A stretch of DNA of 64,000 bases, from positions 1 to 64,000 of the forward strand of contig CAZURK010000038.1 of the NCBI GenBank assembly GCA_964623055.1, in the 5' to 3' direction. A program made the position numbers and the translations under genes. The DNA is from JADHUC01 sp964623055. GTDB lineage: Bacteria; Planctomycetota; Planctomycetia; Pirellulales; Pirellulaceae. The notes under the pieces are model-generated. The model saw nothing but the letters and a program-made list of their open reading frames with translations, made no database searches and was not told the DNA's origin. Of the stretch, positions 17,397 to 26,023 are shown piece after piece. How positions within the stretch are numbered: position 1 is the first letter of the stretch; the number at the start of each line of letters is the position of its first letter.

Positions 17397-18896
17397 ATGA
17401 AAGTAGCTCTCGTCTTCAATCCCTTCGCCTACAAGCTCCACGAAGAGAATCTTCGTATCGTCCAGCGGTATTTTGGGCTGTTTCCGCCCCTGTCATTGGC
17501 ATGGGTTGCGGGTATCGCCGAGCGGGCGGGGCACGAAGCGATCATCATCGACGCGCGCACCCTGCAATTGAGCCCGGACGATGTGCTCAAGCGGTTGAAG
17601 CAGTGGAAGCCGGACGTGCTCGGGTTCATGATGACTACGTACATGTACCGAGAGACCCTGGATTGGATCCGATACCTTCGCGGTGGCTTGCCGAACGTGA
17701 AGGTGATGGTCGGCGGCTACAACTTGAGGGTCTACCCGACGGAATCGGTGATGCCGCCGGAGATCGATTTCGGCTGCTTCAATTCGGCGTATCACACGGT
17801 GCCTCGGCTGTTGGAGGAGCTGGATGGCGGCGGGCATTTCGATGATGTGCCCGGCTTGATCTTCAAACGCAACGGGGACGTGGTCCAGACGGAATACGGC
17901 CCTGAACCCGACTTTGACGACTACCCCAATCCCGCGCGCCATTTATTGCCGAACGAACTGTATGCAGAGTTTCCCACTGAACGCAAAAACTTCTCGGTGA
18001 TGGTCACCAGCAAGGGCTGTCCCAAAGGCTGCCTGTTTTGCGAAGCGGGACAAACGGCCTACAACCCGAGAAGTGTTCAGACCGTCATCAGCGAGATGCG
18101 TGAGTGTTACGACAACTTGGGGATCCGCGAGATCGACATCTTCGATTATGAATTCCTCATCAATCGAAAGCGGTCGCTGGAAATCTGCCGCGAGATGCAG
18201 AAGCAGAAATTGGACATACTCTGGGCATGCCGTGCGCGGATCGATTCCGTGGACGACGAATTACTGAAGGAGATGGCTGCGGCCGGCTGCGGCCGGATCT
18301 ATTACGGCATCGAGTCGGGCGATCAGGACATGCTGGAACGCGTGAATAAGGGGATCACTCTGGAACAAGCCCGCGAGGCGATTCGTTTGACCAGAAAACA
18401 TGGCATTCGGTCGTTGGGATTTTTCCTGATTGGCAGCCCCGGCGAAACGCGAGAGACGATCCGCAAGACGCTGAAATTTGCGAAATCACTGGGCTTGGAC
18501 TATGTGCAGTTCTCCAAGACCACCGCAAAACCGCTTACCAGCATGTGGCATGACATGGTGGCCGAGACGGGTTACGACTACTGGCGCGAGTACATCCTGG
18601 GGAATGCCGAAGAGCAGCCGCTTCCTCGCCCGTGGACGGAATTGACAAACGACGAAATCGACGAGCTGGCCCACAGAGCCTACATCAAATTCCACGCCCG
18701 TCCGTTCTTCCTTCTTAGACACACACTAAAAGTGCGTTCCTGGTCCGAGTTCAAGAGGAAGTTCTTTGCTTTCTACGAAATGATGTTCCGGCAGGAGAAG
18801 ACCTCCCAAGCGGATCACGCGTTCAAGTGCTACGGCGAGGACAAAGGCAAGTTGAACTGGTATAAGAAGATCTCCAAGTGGAGCCAACCGTTCTGA
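17397..18896 (+). CDS. B12-binding-type radical SAM enzyme (operon gene 1)
   Basis: 499 residues. The first ~150 residues form a Rossmann-like cobalamin-binding domain (KVALVFNPF..., PPLSLAWVAGIAERAGHEA, VMVGGYN) without the D-x-H-x-x-G histidine, as is normal for this class. The radical SAM core has the C-x3-C-x2-C cluster motif at C208, C212 and C215 (KGCPKGCLFCEAG). It continues with a typical YYGIESGDQDML strand and FFLIGSPGETRETI. Such enzymes methylate or rearrange unactivated carbons. It is the first gene of a five-gene cluster and its stop codon directly precedes the next ATG. The substrate cannot be read from the sequence. Confidence 0.88.
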   Translation: MKVALVFNPFAYKLHEENLRIVQRYFGLFPPLSLAWVAGIAERAGHEAIIIDARTLQLSPDDVLKRLKQWKPDVLGFMMTTYMYRETLDWIRYLRGGLPNVKVMVGGYNLRVYPTESVMPPEIDFGCFNSAYHTVPRLLEELDGGGHFDDVPGLIFKRNGDVVQTEYGPEPDFDDYPNPARHLLPNELYAEFPTERKNFSVMVTSKGCPKGCLFCEAGQTAYNPRSVQTVISEMRECYDNLGIREIDIFDYEFLINRKRSLEICREMQKQKLDILWACRARIDSVDDELLKEMAAAGCGRIYYGIESGDQDMLERVNKGITLEQAREAIRLTRKHGIRSLGFFLIGSPGETRETIRKTLKFAKSLGLDYVQFSKTTAKPLTSMWHDMVAETGYDYWREYILGNAEEQPLPRPWTELTNDEIDELAHRAYIKFHARPFFLLRHTLKVRSWSEFKRKFFAFYEMMFRQEKTSQADHAFKCYGEDKGKLNWYKKISKWSQPF

Positions 18897-20426
18897 ATGA
18901 ACGTCACACTCGTCTACCGCGGCCGCTATCTCGTCCGCGAAGCACTGGACCTGGAGACACTGTCCGCCGTGCTTCGCCGCGCCGGGCATGACGTGACGTT
19001 CGTCTACGATCCGGACACTTTCGGGGTCACGGACAACGTTTTTCAGATCCCGACGTTGGCACGGCTGTTTGCCAGCGACAAAAGAACGATCCGTCGCATC
19101 GTGCGGGCCCAGCCCGACGTGATCATCTTCAGCGTGCTTTCCAGCACATACACCTGGTGCCGCGAAATCGCTGAAGCCGTCAAAAGCGAGACGACGGCGC
19201 CCATCGTCTTTCTTGGGCTTCATCCGTCGCTCGTACCGGAGCGCGTGATGCGCGATCCGTTTGTGGACTACACGATCGTTGGCGAGGCCGAGGAGGTCGT
19301 CAATCCGCTGATCGAGGTGATCGGCACGGGCGGCGATGTTTCAGAAGTGGGAAACCTCTGGCATCGGACGAACGGCGAGGTGTGTCAGACCCACCGGGCC
19401 GACCTGGTGGATCTGGATGCATTGCCCCTGCCCGACAAAGACTTGTTCGCCCCGTTCGCTTCTCACCGATATAGCTACTCGGCCATGGTCAGCCGCGGCT
19501 GCCCGTACAATTGCTCGTTTTGCGAAGAAACATGTTCAAAGAAGCTGTACGGCGGCACGTACTTTCGCCGAAAAAGCGTCGACACGGTGATGCATGAACT
19601 CGTGGCCGGTAAGAAGCGTTATCGTTTTCGCGAGGTGATTTTCAAGGACTCCTACCTTTCTGGCCACAAGTCGTGGCTTCGAGAGTTGATGGACCGATAT
19701 CGCAACGAAATCGGCGTTCCGTTCAAGTGCTTTTGCACGATATCCAGTTTTGATGATGAAACAGCCCAACTCTTGAAGGAAGGGGGATGCTACTCGATCG
19801 AATTCGGTCTGCAGACATGGAACGATGGTATCCGTCGCGACGTTCTCAACCGCCGGGAGACGAGTGAGGATGCACTGCGAGCTTTCGAATGCTGCGATCG
19901 GCAACGGCTGCGGTACGACATCGACCACATGTTCAATCTGCCCGGTGAGACCGAAGAAGACCACATCCTGGGAGCCGGAACCTACAAGCAGTTGCGACGC
20001 TTGGGGCGGATCAAAGTGCATTTCCTGGTGTACTACCCGACGGCCGACATCCTGGAACAAGCCGTCGCATCCGGCGAGTTGCCGCAGGACGCGCCGCAGC
20101 GGTTGGCCGAGGGAGAGGAGAGTGATTTCTACAAACAGTCAAGTGGTGGCAAACAGACGAGGAATCTCGTAGCCGGCTATGCGGCGCTGTACAAGGTCCT
20201 GCCCCTTCTGCCGAGCTGTCTAGTCAGGCGGTTCGCCAAACGCGGGCGGTGCCGTTATCTCCGATGGATACCCTCTATGTGTATGGCACTGCTCCAGGCG
20301 GCCAACGCCGTGCGTTGCGGCGACCTGCGATTCGTGGCCTATCTGAAGACGTATCCAATGAAAGTGCTCCGCACATTGCAGCGGGCGGCGCCCAAGCCGA
20401 GACGTGCGTTGAGGTCCGATCCATGA
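18897..20426 (+). CDS. B12-binding-type radical SAM enzyme (operon gene 2)
   Basis: 509 residues, same architecture as its upstream neighbour but only distantly similar. A cobalamin-binding-like N-terminal domain (to ~150; VIIFSVLSSTYTW, IVFLGLHPSLVPE, DYTIVGEAEEV) is followed by the radical SAM core with C202, C206 and C209 (RGCPYNCSFCEETC). A fourth cysteine, C213, lies four residues later. The middle reads YSIEFGLQTWNDG and HMFNLPGETEEDH. The C-terminal ~80 residues are basic and partly hydrophobic, which would suit a membrane-associated substrate. It starts one base after the stop of gene 1 and overlaps gene 3 by four bases (ATGA). Confidence 0.88.
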   Translation: MNVTLVYRGRYLVREALDLETLSAVLRRAGHDVTFVYDPDTFGVTDNVFQIPTLARLFASDKRTIRRIVRAQPDVIIFSVLSSTYTWCREIAEAVKSETTAPIVFLGLHPSLVPERVMRDPFVDYTIVGEAEEVVNPLIEVIGTGGDVSEVGNLWHRTNGEVCQTHRADLVDLDALPLPDKDLFAPFASHRYSYSAMVSRGCPYNCSFCEETCSKKLYGGTYFRRKSVDTVMHELVAGKKRYRFREVIFKDSYLSGHKSWLRELMDRYRNEIGVPFKCFCTISSFDDETAQLLKEGGCYSIEFGLQTWNDGIRRDVLNRRETSEDALRAFECCDRQRLRYDIDHMFNLPGETEEDHILGAGTYKQLRRLGRIKVHFLVYYPTADILEQAVASGELPQDAPQRLAEGEESDFYKQSSGGKQTRNLVAGYAALYKVLPLLPSCLVRRFAKRGRCRYLRWIPSMCMALLQAANAVRCGDLRFVAYLKTYPMKVLRTLQRAAPKPRRALRSDP

Positions 20427-21466
20427 ACGTGACGAATGGAAAGATCGCCGGCCGAAAACGCATTATTATCGCCGGACTTATCTCTCTGGCGATCGTGGTC
20501 CTGCTGGCATGGAAAGCCGGCGTTCGCGTGGAAGCGTTGGGAGAGCAATTCCGCCGGCTCAATTGGACCCTGCTGGCCGTGACGCTTGTTTTTTCCGCCT
20601 CGTGGCATGTCTTTCTGGGGGCCGACAAATGGTGGCGGATACTTCGTGCCCAGGGCGCCCGCGTCGGCTATTGGGAGGTATTTCGCGTCCGTTTGGGATC
20701 CGACCCTATCCGCTTCGCCGCACCGATGAAGGCCGGTGAGATCGTCAATGCGGTCTATTTTTCCAGACTTAAGGAACTCGGCTTCAGTCGCGCGGCCGGA
20801 TCGATTGTGTTCGACAAGTCATTGAATTTCTTCGGAACGGTCTTCTGGCTGTATGTGGGAATCGTCGCCATGACCGAACTGCCGACCGCCGGCTATCTGG
20901 GCCTTCACACGGCCATGGGGATTGCCGTCTTGGTTGTCATCTGCGTCCGGCCGGTGCGGCAAGCTGCGAAGGTGCTGGCCACCAAGATCCATCCGAAACT
21001 CGGCAAACTGGCAACAGGAGTGCTTAGTGCATTCGAGGAATTCTCGCCTTTGAAGAAGATTGGATTCCTGCTGTACGGAATCATCTTCCAACTCCGCCCG
21101 CTGAGCGTGCTCGGTTTACTGTTCGTGGCGTTTCACCCTGATCGCATCCCCTCGGTTCAGGAGTTGCTTGGCCTTGGATCGGTCGTCGTGCTGATGAGCA
21201 ACATCCCGTCCATGGGCGGAATTGGACCGCGGGAGGCCGCGTTGGTGGCGGCCTTTACCGGCTTCGCCGACGACACCGTGTTGCTCAGCGTGGGTTTGTT
21301 GATGTCGTTTGCAGTTCAGGTGTTACCTGCGTTTCTGGGCATCCCCTGGATGTTCCCGTTGCTGCGCGCGGTGACCCCCGAGAATCAGAAGACCGCAGAC
21401 CGCAAGACACCGGCTGTGGCCGCGGAAAGACCGTTGGCTCCGGTTGCTGGCGATCCTGTGGAGTAG
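20423..21466 (+). CDS. Flippase-like integral membrane protein (LPG-synthase TM / UPF0104 family)
   Basis: 347 residues from the ATG at 20423, which overlaps the preceding stop codon (ATGA); the frame stays open upstream but would run into gene 2. There are about eight hydrophobic helices, beginning RIIIAGLISLAIVVLLAWKAG. The family motif region FRVRLGSDPIRFAAPMKAGE, then FDKSLNFFGTVFW and MSNIPSMGGIGPREAALVAAF, match the lysylphosphatidylglycerol-synthase transmembrane domain family (AglD-like). Members are proposed lipid flippases or partners of glycolipid synthesis. No MprF aminoacyl-transfer domain is present. Its position between radical SAM genes hints at a lipid product. Confidence 0.85.
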   Translation: MNVTNGKIAGRKRIIIAGLISLAIVVLLAWKAGVRVEALGEQFRRLNWTLLAVTLVFSASWHVFLGADKWWRILRAQGARVGYWEVFRVRLGSDPIRFAAPMKAGEIVNAVYFSRLKELGFSRAAGSIVFDKSLNFFGTVFWLYVGIVAMTELPTAGYLGLHTAMGIAVLVVICVRPVRQAAKVLATKIHPKLGKLATGVLSAFEEFSPLKKIGFLLYGIIFQLRPLSVLGLLFVAFHPDRIPSVQELLGLGSVVVLMSNIPSMGGIGPREAALVAAFTGFADDTVLLSVGLLMSFAVQVLPAFLGIPWMFPLLRAVTPENQKTADRKTPAVAAERPLAPVAGDPVE

Positions 21467-21474
21467 CCGCTGTC

Positions 21475-22467
21475 ATGGACCTGAAGAACAAAGCGTCGCT
21501 GGGACTTTCCGTGATCCGGTACAAGTTGACCGGCAAACGGACTCCCGTTGCAGTCGCTTGGCTGATCACCGGTCGGTGCAATCTCGATTGCTGCTACTGC
21601 AAATGGAAGGACCTGCGCCGTAGTGAAGAACTCGACACGGCGGCCGCGAAAGACATAATCGACCAGATGAAGCGGGCCGGCGTGCGGCTGATTTCCTTCA
21701 CCGGCGGCGAGCCGCTGGTGCGAGCCGACATTGGCCAGATCATCCGCCACGTGAAGGACAGCGGCCTGGTCTGCAAGCTCAATACCAACGGCATGCTGGT
21801 CGAATCGCGGTTGGACGATTTGCGACGGTTGGATCTACTTCAAATCAGCGTCGACGGACCGCCTGCCGTTCAGGACCGATTGCGCGGCGAGGGCACTTCG
21901 GAAAAGGCGGCTCGGGCGATCAAGCTCGCCCGCGACGCGGGTATCCGCGTTCAATTGATTGCCTGCCTGACGCGCGACAATGTGGTCCGTCTGGACGAAG
22001 TCTTGGACTACGGTTTGGAAGTTGGTGTGGGCCTCTGCTTCCAGCTCCTAACTCCCAAGGAGCTTGACGACGAGGCGGCCGACGAATCGATGCCCGAGAA
22101 GGACCAGTTGATCGAGTCGCTGGAGTACCTGGTGCGTCTGCGCAAGGAGAAAGATCCTCGCGCCGCGGCAATCGCCAGCAAGAAGTCAGAACTCGATTAC
22201 TACATTGATCTGCTGAAGAACGGCTCGCCGGGCTGTCAGTGCACATTGGTCACCGCGACCATGATGCCCGACGGTCGGTTGATCTTCTGTGGCAATGCCA
22301 AGAACATCGAAAGCTACGACGCCGTGGAACTTGGTTTCTCCGAGGCCTTCTCGCGACTGACTATCCCCGATTGCGATGGCTGCGTCTGTGTGGGCAAGCT
22401 GCGGCTGTCGAAGGTGTACCAATTCGACCTCTCGGTCCTCAAGGAGATGTTGGGGCTGTGGCGATGA
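21475..22467 (+). CDS. MoaA/SPASM-like radical SAM enzyme (operon gene 4)
   Basis: 330 residues. The radical SAM motif is C35, C39, C42 in ITGRCNLDCCYCKWK, followed by FTGGEPLVRADI (the GGEP motif that binds methionine of SAM) and LQISVDGPPAVQDR. The C-terminal part has several cysteines (GCQCTLV, RLIFCGNA, DCDGCVCVGK) compatible with an auxiliary iron-sulfur cluster of the SPASM/twitch type. It lacks a cobalamin domain, unlike the other three radical SAM proteins in the cluster. It starts 8 bases after gene 3 and overlaps gene 5 by four bases. The substrate is unknown. Confidence 0.88.
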   Translation: MDLKNKASLGLSVIRYKLTGKRTPVAVAWLITGRCNLDCCYCKWKDLRRSEELDTAAAKDIIDQMKRAGVRLISFTGGEPLVRADIGQIIRHVKDSGLVCKLNTNGMLVESRLDDLRRLDLLQISVDGPPAVQDRLRGEGTSEKAARAIKLARDAGIRVQLIACLTRDNVVRLDEVLDYGLEVGVGLCFQLLTPKELDDEAADESMPEKDQLIESLEYLVRLRKEKDPRAAAIASKKSELDYYIDLLKNGSPGCQCTLVTATMMPDGRLIFCGNAKNIESYDAVELGFSEAFSRLTIPDCDGCVCVGKLRLSKVYQFDLSVLKEMLGLWR

Positions 22468-23885
22468 ACTCCGCGGAAACACGCAAAGTCGTGCTGATCA
22501 ATCCTCGGGCGACGTACTACAACGAAGTCGCTCAGAAGTGCTTTCCGCCCATGCAATTGTTGTATCTGGCCGCGGCACTCCGTGACGCCGGGTTTGAACC
22601 GGTCGTGCTGGACGCCAACGCTTTCCGGTTGACTGATGCTCAGATTGCAGAGGAGATTCGCACAGCTCGCCCGCTGCTGGTCGGTCTGTCGGTCTACTCG
22701 GATATTCTTCGTCAGGTGCGTGACATGACGGCACTGGTCCGGGGGGCGTCGCCGGATTCAAGAATCGTGTTGGGCGGCCCGCACGTCTCCGCCGTGCCGA
22801 CCCGCACGCTGGAGCAGTTCGCCGAAGCCGACTATGCCTTGATTGGCGAGGCCGAGCAGTCGCTGGTGACGCTCTGCGAGAAGATCCTTGGCGAAGGCGA
22901 CGTGAGTCAAATCCCCGGCATCGTACACCGCGCAGACGGCAAGGTGATCGTCGGGCCCGAGCCGATCTTTCCAGAGGTGGCCGACGTGCCCCGGCCCGCC
23001 CGCGACCTGGTCGCCCGTGCGTATGACGAAAAGCGTTACTACTCGATCATGGTCCGAAAGAGACCGATCGATACGCTGTTCAGCAGTCGCGGCTGTCCGT
23101 TCCATTGCGGGTTCTGCTACAACTTTCGACAGAAATACCGTTACCGAACGCCGGGCGACGTGATTGACGAACTGACGCGCATCCGCGAGCGAGGAATCCG
23201 TGACGTCGAAATCGCCGACGACACCTTCACCGGCCGCCGTGGCCGGGCGTTGGAGATCTTTGATCGGATCATCTCGGAGAAGCTGGACATTTCATTCCGC
23301 ATCAAGAGCCGCGTCGACGTGTTCACCGAAGAGCTGGCCCAGAAAGCCCGGCAGGCGGGCGTCTATCTGGTGGCGTTTGGCATGGAATCCGGTTCGCAGC
23401 AGATGCTGGACGCCATGAACAAGAAGACGACCGTCGAGATGAACGCTCGGGCCTGCGCGTTGACTCGGAAATACAAAATGTTGTCCCACTCGAGCTGGAT
23501 CATCGGTTATCCGGGCGAAACGCCGGATACGGTGGCCAAAACGCTCGACTTCATCCGAAAACACCACCCCAGCACGGTGAACCTGGCTGTGCTGCGCCCG
23601 TATCCCAACACCGACGCCTACAAGATTGCCGCTTCGTCTGGCGACCTGGTAGGCGACTGGGATCCGGACAGCGACCAGATGCCCTGGGTCCGCCTGCCCT
23701 GGGCGCCAGAACGCAAGATCCTGGACGACCTCTGCCGAAAGGCGATGCGAAAAGTGTATTTCACGCCATACTACGCCTTCGCATTCACCAGCCAGATCCT
23801 CCGCCAAGCCAATTGGAAGCTGGCACAATACGCCTTCCAAGAATTCCGCCGAACTCTGAGGCCGCCAAAGTCAAGGAAGTCGTAG
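22464..23885 (+). CDS. B12-binding-type radical SAM enzyme (operon gene 5)
   Basis: 473 residues from the ATG at 22464, which overlaps the previous stop (ATGA). The frame runs further upstream but only inside gene 4. The cobalamin-binding domain spans ~1-170 (VVLINPRATYYN, PPMQLLYLAAALRDAG, IVLGGPHVSAVP, DYALIGEAEQS). The radical SAM cluster cysteines are C211, C215 and C218 (SRGCPFHCGFCYN). FGMESGSQQMLDAMNK and WIIGYPGETPDTV follow. The stop codon is embedded in the GTAG of a palindromic repeat beginning at 23882, which may end the transcript. This is the last gene of the cluster. Confidence 0.88.
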   Translation: MNSAETRKVVLINPRATYYNEVAQKCFPPMQLLYLAAALRDAGFEPVVLDANAFRLTDAQIAEEIRTARPLLVGLSVYSDILRQVRDMTALVRGASPDSRIVLGGPHVSAVPTRTLEQFAEADYALIGEAEQSLVTLCEKILGEGDVSQIPGIVHRADGKVIVGPEPIFPEVADVPRPARDLVARAYDEKRYYSIMVRKRPIDTLFSSRGCPFHCGFCYNFRQKYRYRTPGDVIDELTRIRERGIRDVEIADDTFTGRRGRALEIFDRIISEKLDISFRIKSRVDVFTEELAQKARQAGVYLVAFGMESGSQQMLDAMNKKTTVEMNARACALTRKYKMLSHSSWIIGYPGETPDTVAKTLDFIRKHHPSTVNLAVLRPYPNTDAYKIAASSGDLVGDWDPDSDQMPWVRLPWAPERKILDDLCRKAMRKVYFTPYYAFAFTSQILRQANWKLAQYAFQEFRRTLRPPKSRKS

Positions 23886-24002
23886 GGCCCGTTCCCACCG
23901 GCCGGTCGAACGATGATCAAGCGCTGTCCGGTTTGGGTGTAGCCGGAGTCGCAAGACTTCGGGATTCGCCGCATCCGCCCGAAGTGTTGCCACTCCGGCT
24001 AC
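23882..24002. repeat. Composite REP/BIME-like element (truncated unit plus complete pair)
   Basis: The left part (from GTAG at 23882 to about 23925) closely matches the left ~45 bases of the element at 25176 but lacks a right arm. Next comes a complete inverse pair, from GTAGCCGG at 23939 to CCGGCTAC at 24002. Its halves (ccggagt-cgcaag-acttcgg and cccgaagt...actccgg) are hairpins related by compensatory changes to those at 34890-34954. It lies between convergent genes. Confidence 0.8.
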
Positions 24003-24053
24003 GACAGTCGTTTCTCAAACGATCCATGGTCTCGCTTACGGACGGCTCACGCT

Positions 24054-25088
24054 TCATCGCGACCTGCGTTCTCCTTCGTTCCACTGCTGGACTGCCACCT
24101 TGGCGGCTTCGCGATCCCGTTGCTGCCTCTGACGATCAAATCGATGTGCGCGGAATAGGAATCCGCCGAACCAAGCGATGCTGCCAATGATCTGCAGCGT
24201 CAGAGCCTGTGGCATGGGTAGCTTACAGAGTTCCAGCAGCACAAACCCAGCTATGGCGATGCCAAACCACCACAAGCAGAACAAGAGGAAACGAGTTTGG
24301 CCCGGTTCTGCACCAATACGTTTCAACACGAATCCTTGTCGCGGGGTATTGAATCGAAGAACGATCCACAACAATGCTGCGATCAGTGGAACGGCCAAGA
24401 TCCGAGGCTGCGGGAGTTGCCGACAGTACACGATTCCAATCGCGGCACAAAGGACTGTAAATGGGAAGAAATACCAATCCCACCGACGGCGGGTGAGTGT
24501 CACTTCGTCCGGGCCGGGAGGCCGATTGGCTAGGACACCGCGATCTCGAAGCGGAATGGCGATCTTGTAGCAGAACAAGTCCCAGTCTCGTTGGATGGTC
24601 TCGGGCAGTCCGGTTCGGACACGTCGGATGAGCCACAGACGCTCCGTCGGTTCGAAGTTGTCGAGGTAGATCTTCAGCTTCTCCATCACGGTTCGAAGGG
24701 TGATCTTTCCTCTTTTGATGACGATCCAGTGGACGTCTGTGATATCGGCCAAGTCGATCTCTTTCTTGCCGATCACTCCCTGTTGAATCACGTGCCCATC
24801 TCTGATCGTCAGACTCTCGCGGTAATAGGCCACCAGCACCCACAGCGACAGACCAGCCATGAACCCCCAGACGCTCAAAGAGAAGATCAGGAGATAAAGG
24901 GCATGGACTCGTCGGTTTGGGGGCACTTCCGACCAGATTCCCCAGGCAGAGGCAACACCCGTGAAGACAAAGAAGAGCAGGCAGACAATCCCAAGATTGC
25001 GGTAACCCTTCCGAAGACGAAACACGGTTTCCGCTCCGCTGTCCGCCGTGGCATCGGGATCAATCTGATAGTTGCTGATGTCGTTCAC
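24054..25088 (-). CDS. Multi-pass membrane protein with PH-like domain, unknown function
   Basis: 344 residues. Two hydrophobic helices near residues 30-52 and 65-88 (NLGIVCLLFFVFTGVASAWG; LYLLIFSLSVWGFMAGLSL) are followed by a soluble beta-rich region, ESLTIRDGHVIQQGVIGKKE then DLADITDVHWIVIKRG. This region resembles a bacterial PH domain. Four more hydrophobic segments lie toward the C-terminus, and the protein ends in a basic, Gln-rich tail (RFDRQRQQRDREAAK). I do not recognise a named family. It appears to be a single gene flanked on both sides by palindromic repeats. Confidence 0.68.
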   Translation of the reverse strand: MNDISNYQIDPDATADSGAETVFRLRKGYRNLGIVCLLFFVFTGVASAWGIWSEVPPNRRVHALYLLIFSLSVWGFMAGLSLWVLVAYYRESLTIRDGHVIQQGVIGKKEIDLADITDVHWIVIKRGKITLRTVMEKLKIYLDNFEPTERLWLIRRVRTGLPETIQRDWDLFCYKIAIPLRDRGVLANRPPGPDEVTLTRRRWDWYFFPFTVLCAAIGIVYCRQLPQPRILAVPLIAALLWIVLRFNTPRQGFVLKRIGAEPGQTRFLLFCLWWFGIAIAGFVLLELCKLPMPQALTLQIIGSIAWFGGFLFRAHRFDRQRQQRDREAAKVAVQQWNEGERRSR

Positions 25089-25175
25089 TGCTCTGGCTTA
25101 CTCTGACGAACCAGCGGAGGGGCGTTGGTCACGCCTACGTATTGACGTTCGGCACGGGCTGTGCACCGGGCGGTC

Positions 25176-25242
25176 GTAGGGCCGGTTCCTACCGGCCGAT
25201 CAAACGACGACCAAACGCCCGGCCGGTAGGAACCGGCCCTAC
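25176..25242. repeat. REP/BIME-like GTAG...CTAC element, near-perfect
   Basis: Starts GTAGGGCCGGTTCC at 25176 and ends GGAACCGGCCCTAC at 25242. Each half is a hairpin (ggccggt-tcct-accggcc type). A truncated relative opens at 23882. It lies between the convergent ends of queE and the start side of the PH-like gene, in a 186-base gap. Confidence 0.85.
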
Positions 25243-25274
25243 TCGACTGACGAACCGTTGGGCCTCCGGCCGGG

Positions 25275-25961
25275 CTACGTTCCCCTGGCCAAGCCAAACC
25301 ACTCGATTTGCTTGCGTGGACAATACCGAAAATCATGTTTCGAGCAATACGGCTGTAGCCACTCGCCGATTCGTGACAGCGTCTGGACGTCGGTCCCCAG
25401 CGGCATTAGCATAACGCGTCCTCGGTCGATATGGGGGAATTCTTCCAGGTATAGCAGCACTTCTTCGCAATCCTCTTGATCGTCGACGACGAATTTGAAC
25501 TGGTAGGTGTGTTCGCGAATCAGGTGGCGGATCACGTCTGGAACGTGGCGAGTATGGTTGTGTCTTAGCCGCCATTCCGGCGTGGGCTGTCCGGCTGGCG
25601 TCGAATTCGAGAGCTTGGGGCTGACGGACATCAAGTCGCAATGGACAGGGAGGTACAGCGTCCCCGCCGTTTCGATGGTGATGTGTCGTCCGGCGTTGCT
25701 CAGCCGCTCGCACAAAGGGATCAGTTCAGAGAACAGCATGGGCTCGCCGCCAGTCAGGACGACGTGGTCGCATTCGTAGCCGGCGATCTGTTCGAGCATG
25801 TCTTCGACCGACAGGTCGTTGCCCTCGGGAAACCAGGAAGCGTACGGCGTATCGCAGTACCAACACCGAAGATTGCAGCCCGCGGCGCGCACGAAGACGC
25901 TTTCGGTTCCGGTCAGGAATCCTTCACCCTGAATCGACTTGTAGATTTCCGCGACGCGCAT
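25275..25961 (-). CDS. queE: 7-carboxy-7-deazaguanine synthase
   Basis: 228 residues. QueE is a radical SAM enzyme that converts 6-carboxy-tetrahydropterin to 7-carboxy-7-deazaguanine in queuosine synthesis. The opening VAEIYKSIQGEGFLTGTESV is diagnostic. The cluster cysteines are C29, C33 and C36 in AGCNLRCWYCDTP, and HVVLTGGEPML supplies the GGEP motif. The C-terminal part (DVQTLSRIGEWLQPYC) is typical of the family. It is divergent from queF with 62 bases between the starts, so the two probably share a regulatory region. queC and queD are not in the window. Confidence 0.95.
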   Translation of the reverse strand: MRVAEIYKSIQGEGFLTGTESVFVRAAGCNLRCWYCDTPYASWFPEGNDLSVEDMLEQIAGYECDHVVLTGGEPMLFSELIPLCERLSNAGRHITIETAGTLYLPVHCDLMSVSPKLSNSTPAGQPTPEWRLRHNHTRHVPDVIRHLIREHTYQFKFVVDDQEDCEEVLLYLEEFPHIDRGRVMLMPLGTDVQTLSRIGEWLQPYCSKHDFRYCPRKQIEWFGLARGT

Positions 25962-26023
25962 AGACCTCTTTCACTCTCAGGCAATCATGACAAAATGATG
26001 GTTTGGACGAAAGGAGGACATCG

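Noticed and set aside
17147..17419. 90-residue minus-strand frame across the radical SAM promoter
   Set aside because: It overlaps the extended -10 promoter and the first codons of the operon and has no recognisable features.
20249..20422. Upstream extension of the flippase-like gene
   Set aside because: The extension lies inside the preceding radical SAM gene. The ATG at 20423 overlaps its stop in a typical ATGA and starts the first membrane helix.
20423..21466. mprF (lysylphosphatidylglycerol synthase)
   Set aside because: Only the membrane domain family is present; the soluble aminoacyl-transfer domain is absent, so the full function cannot be claimed.
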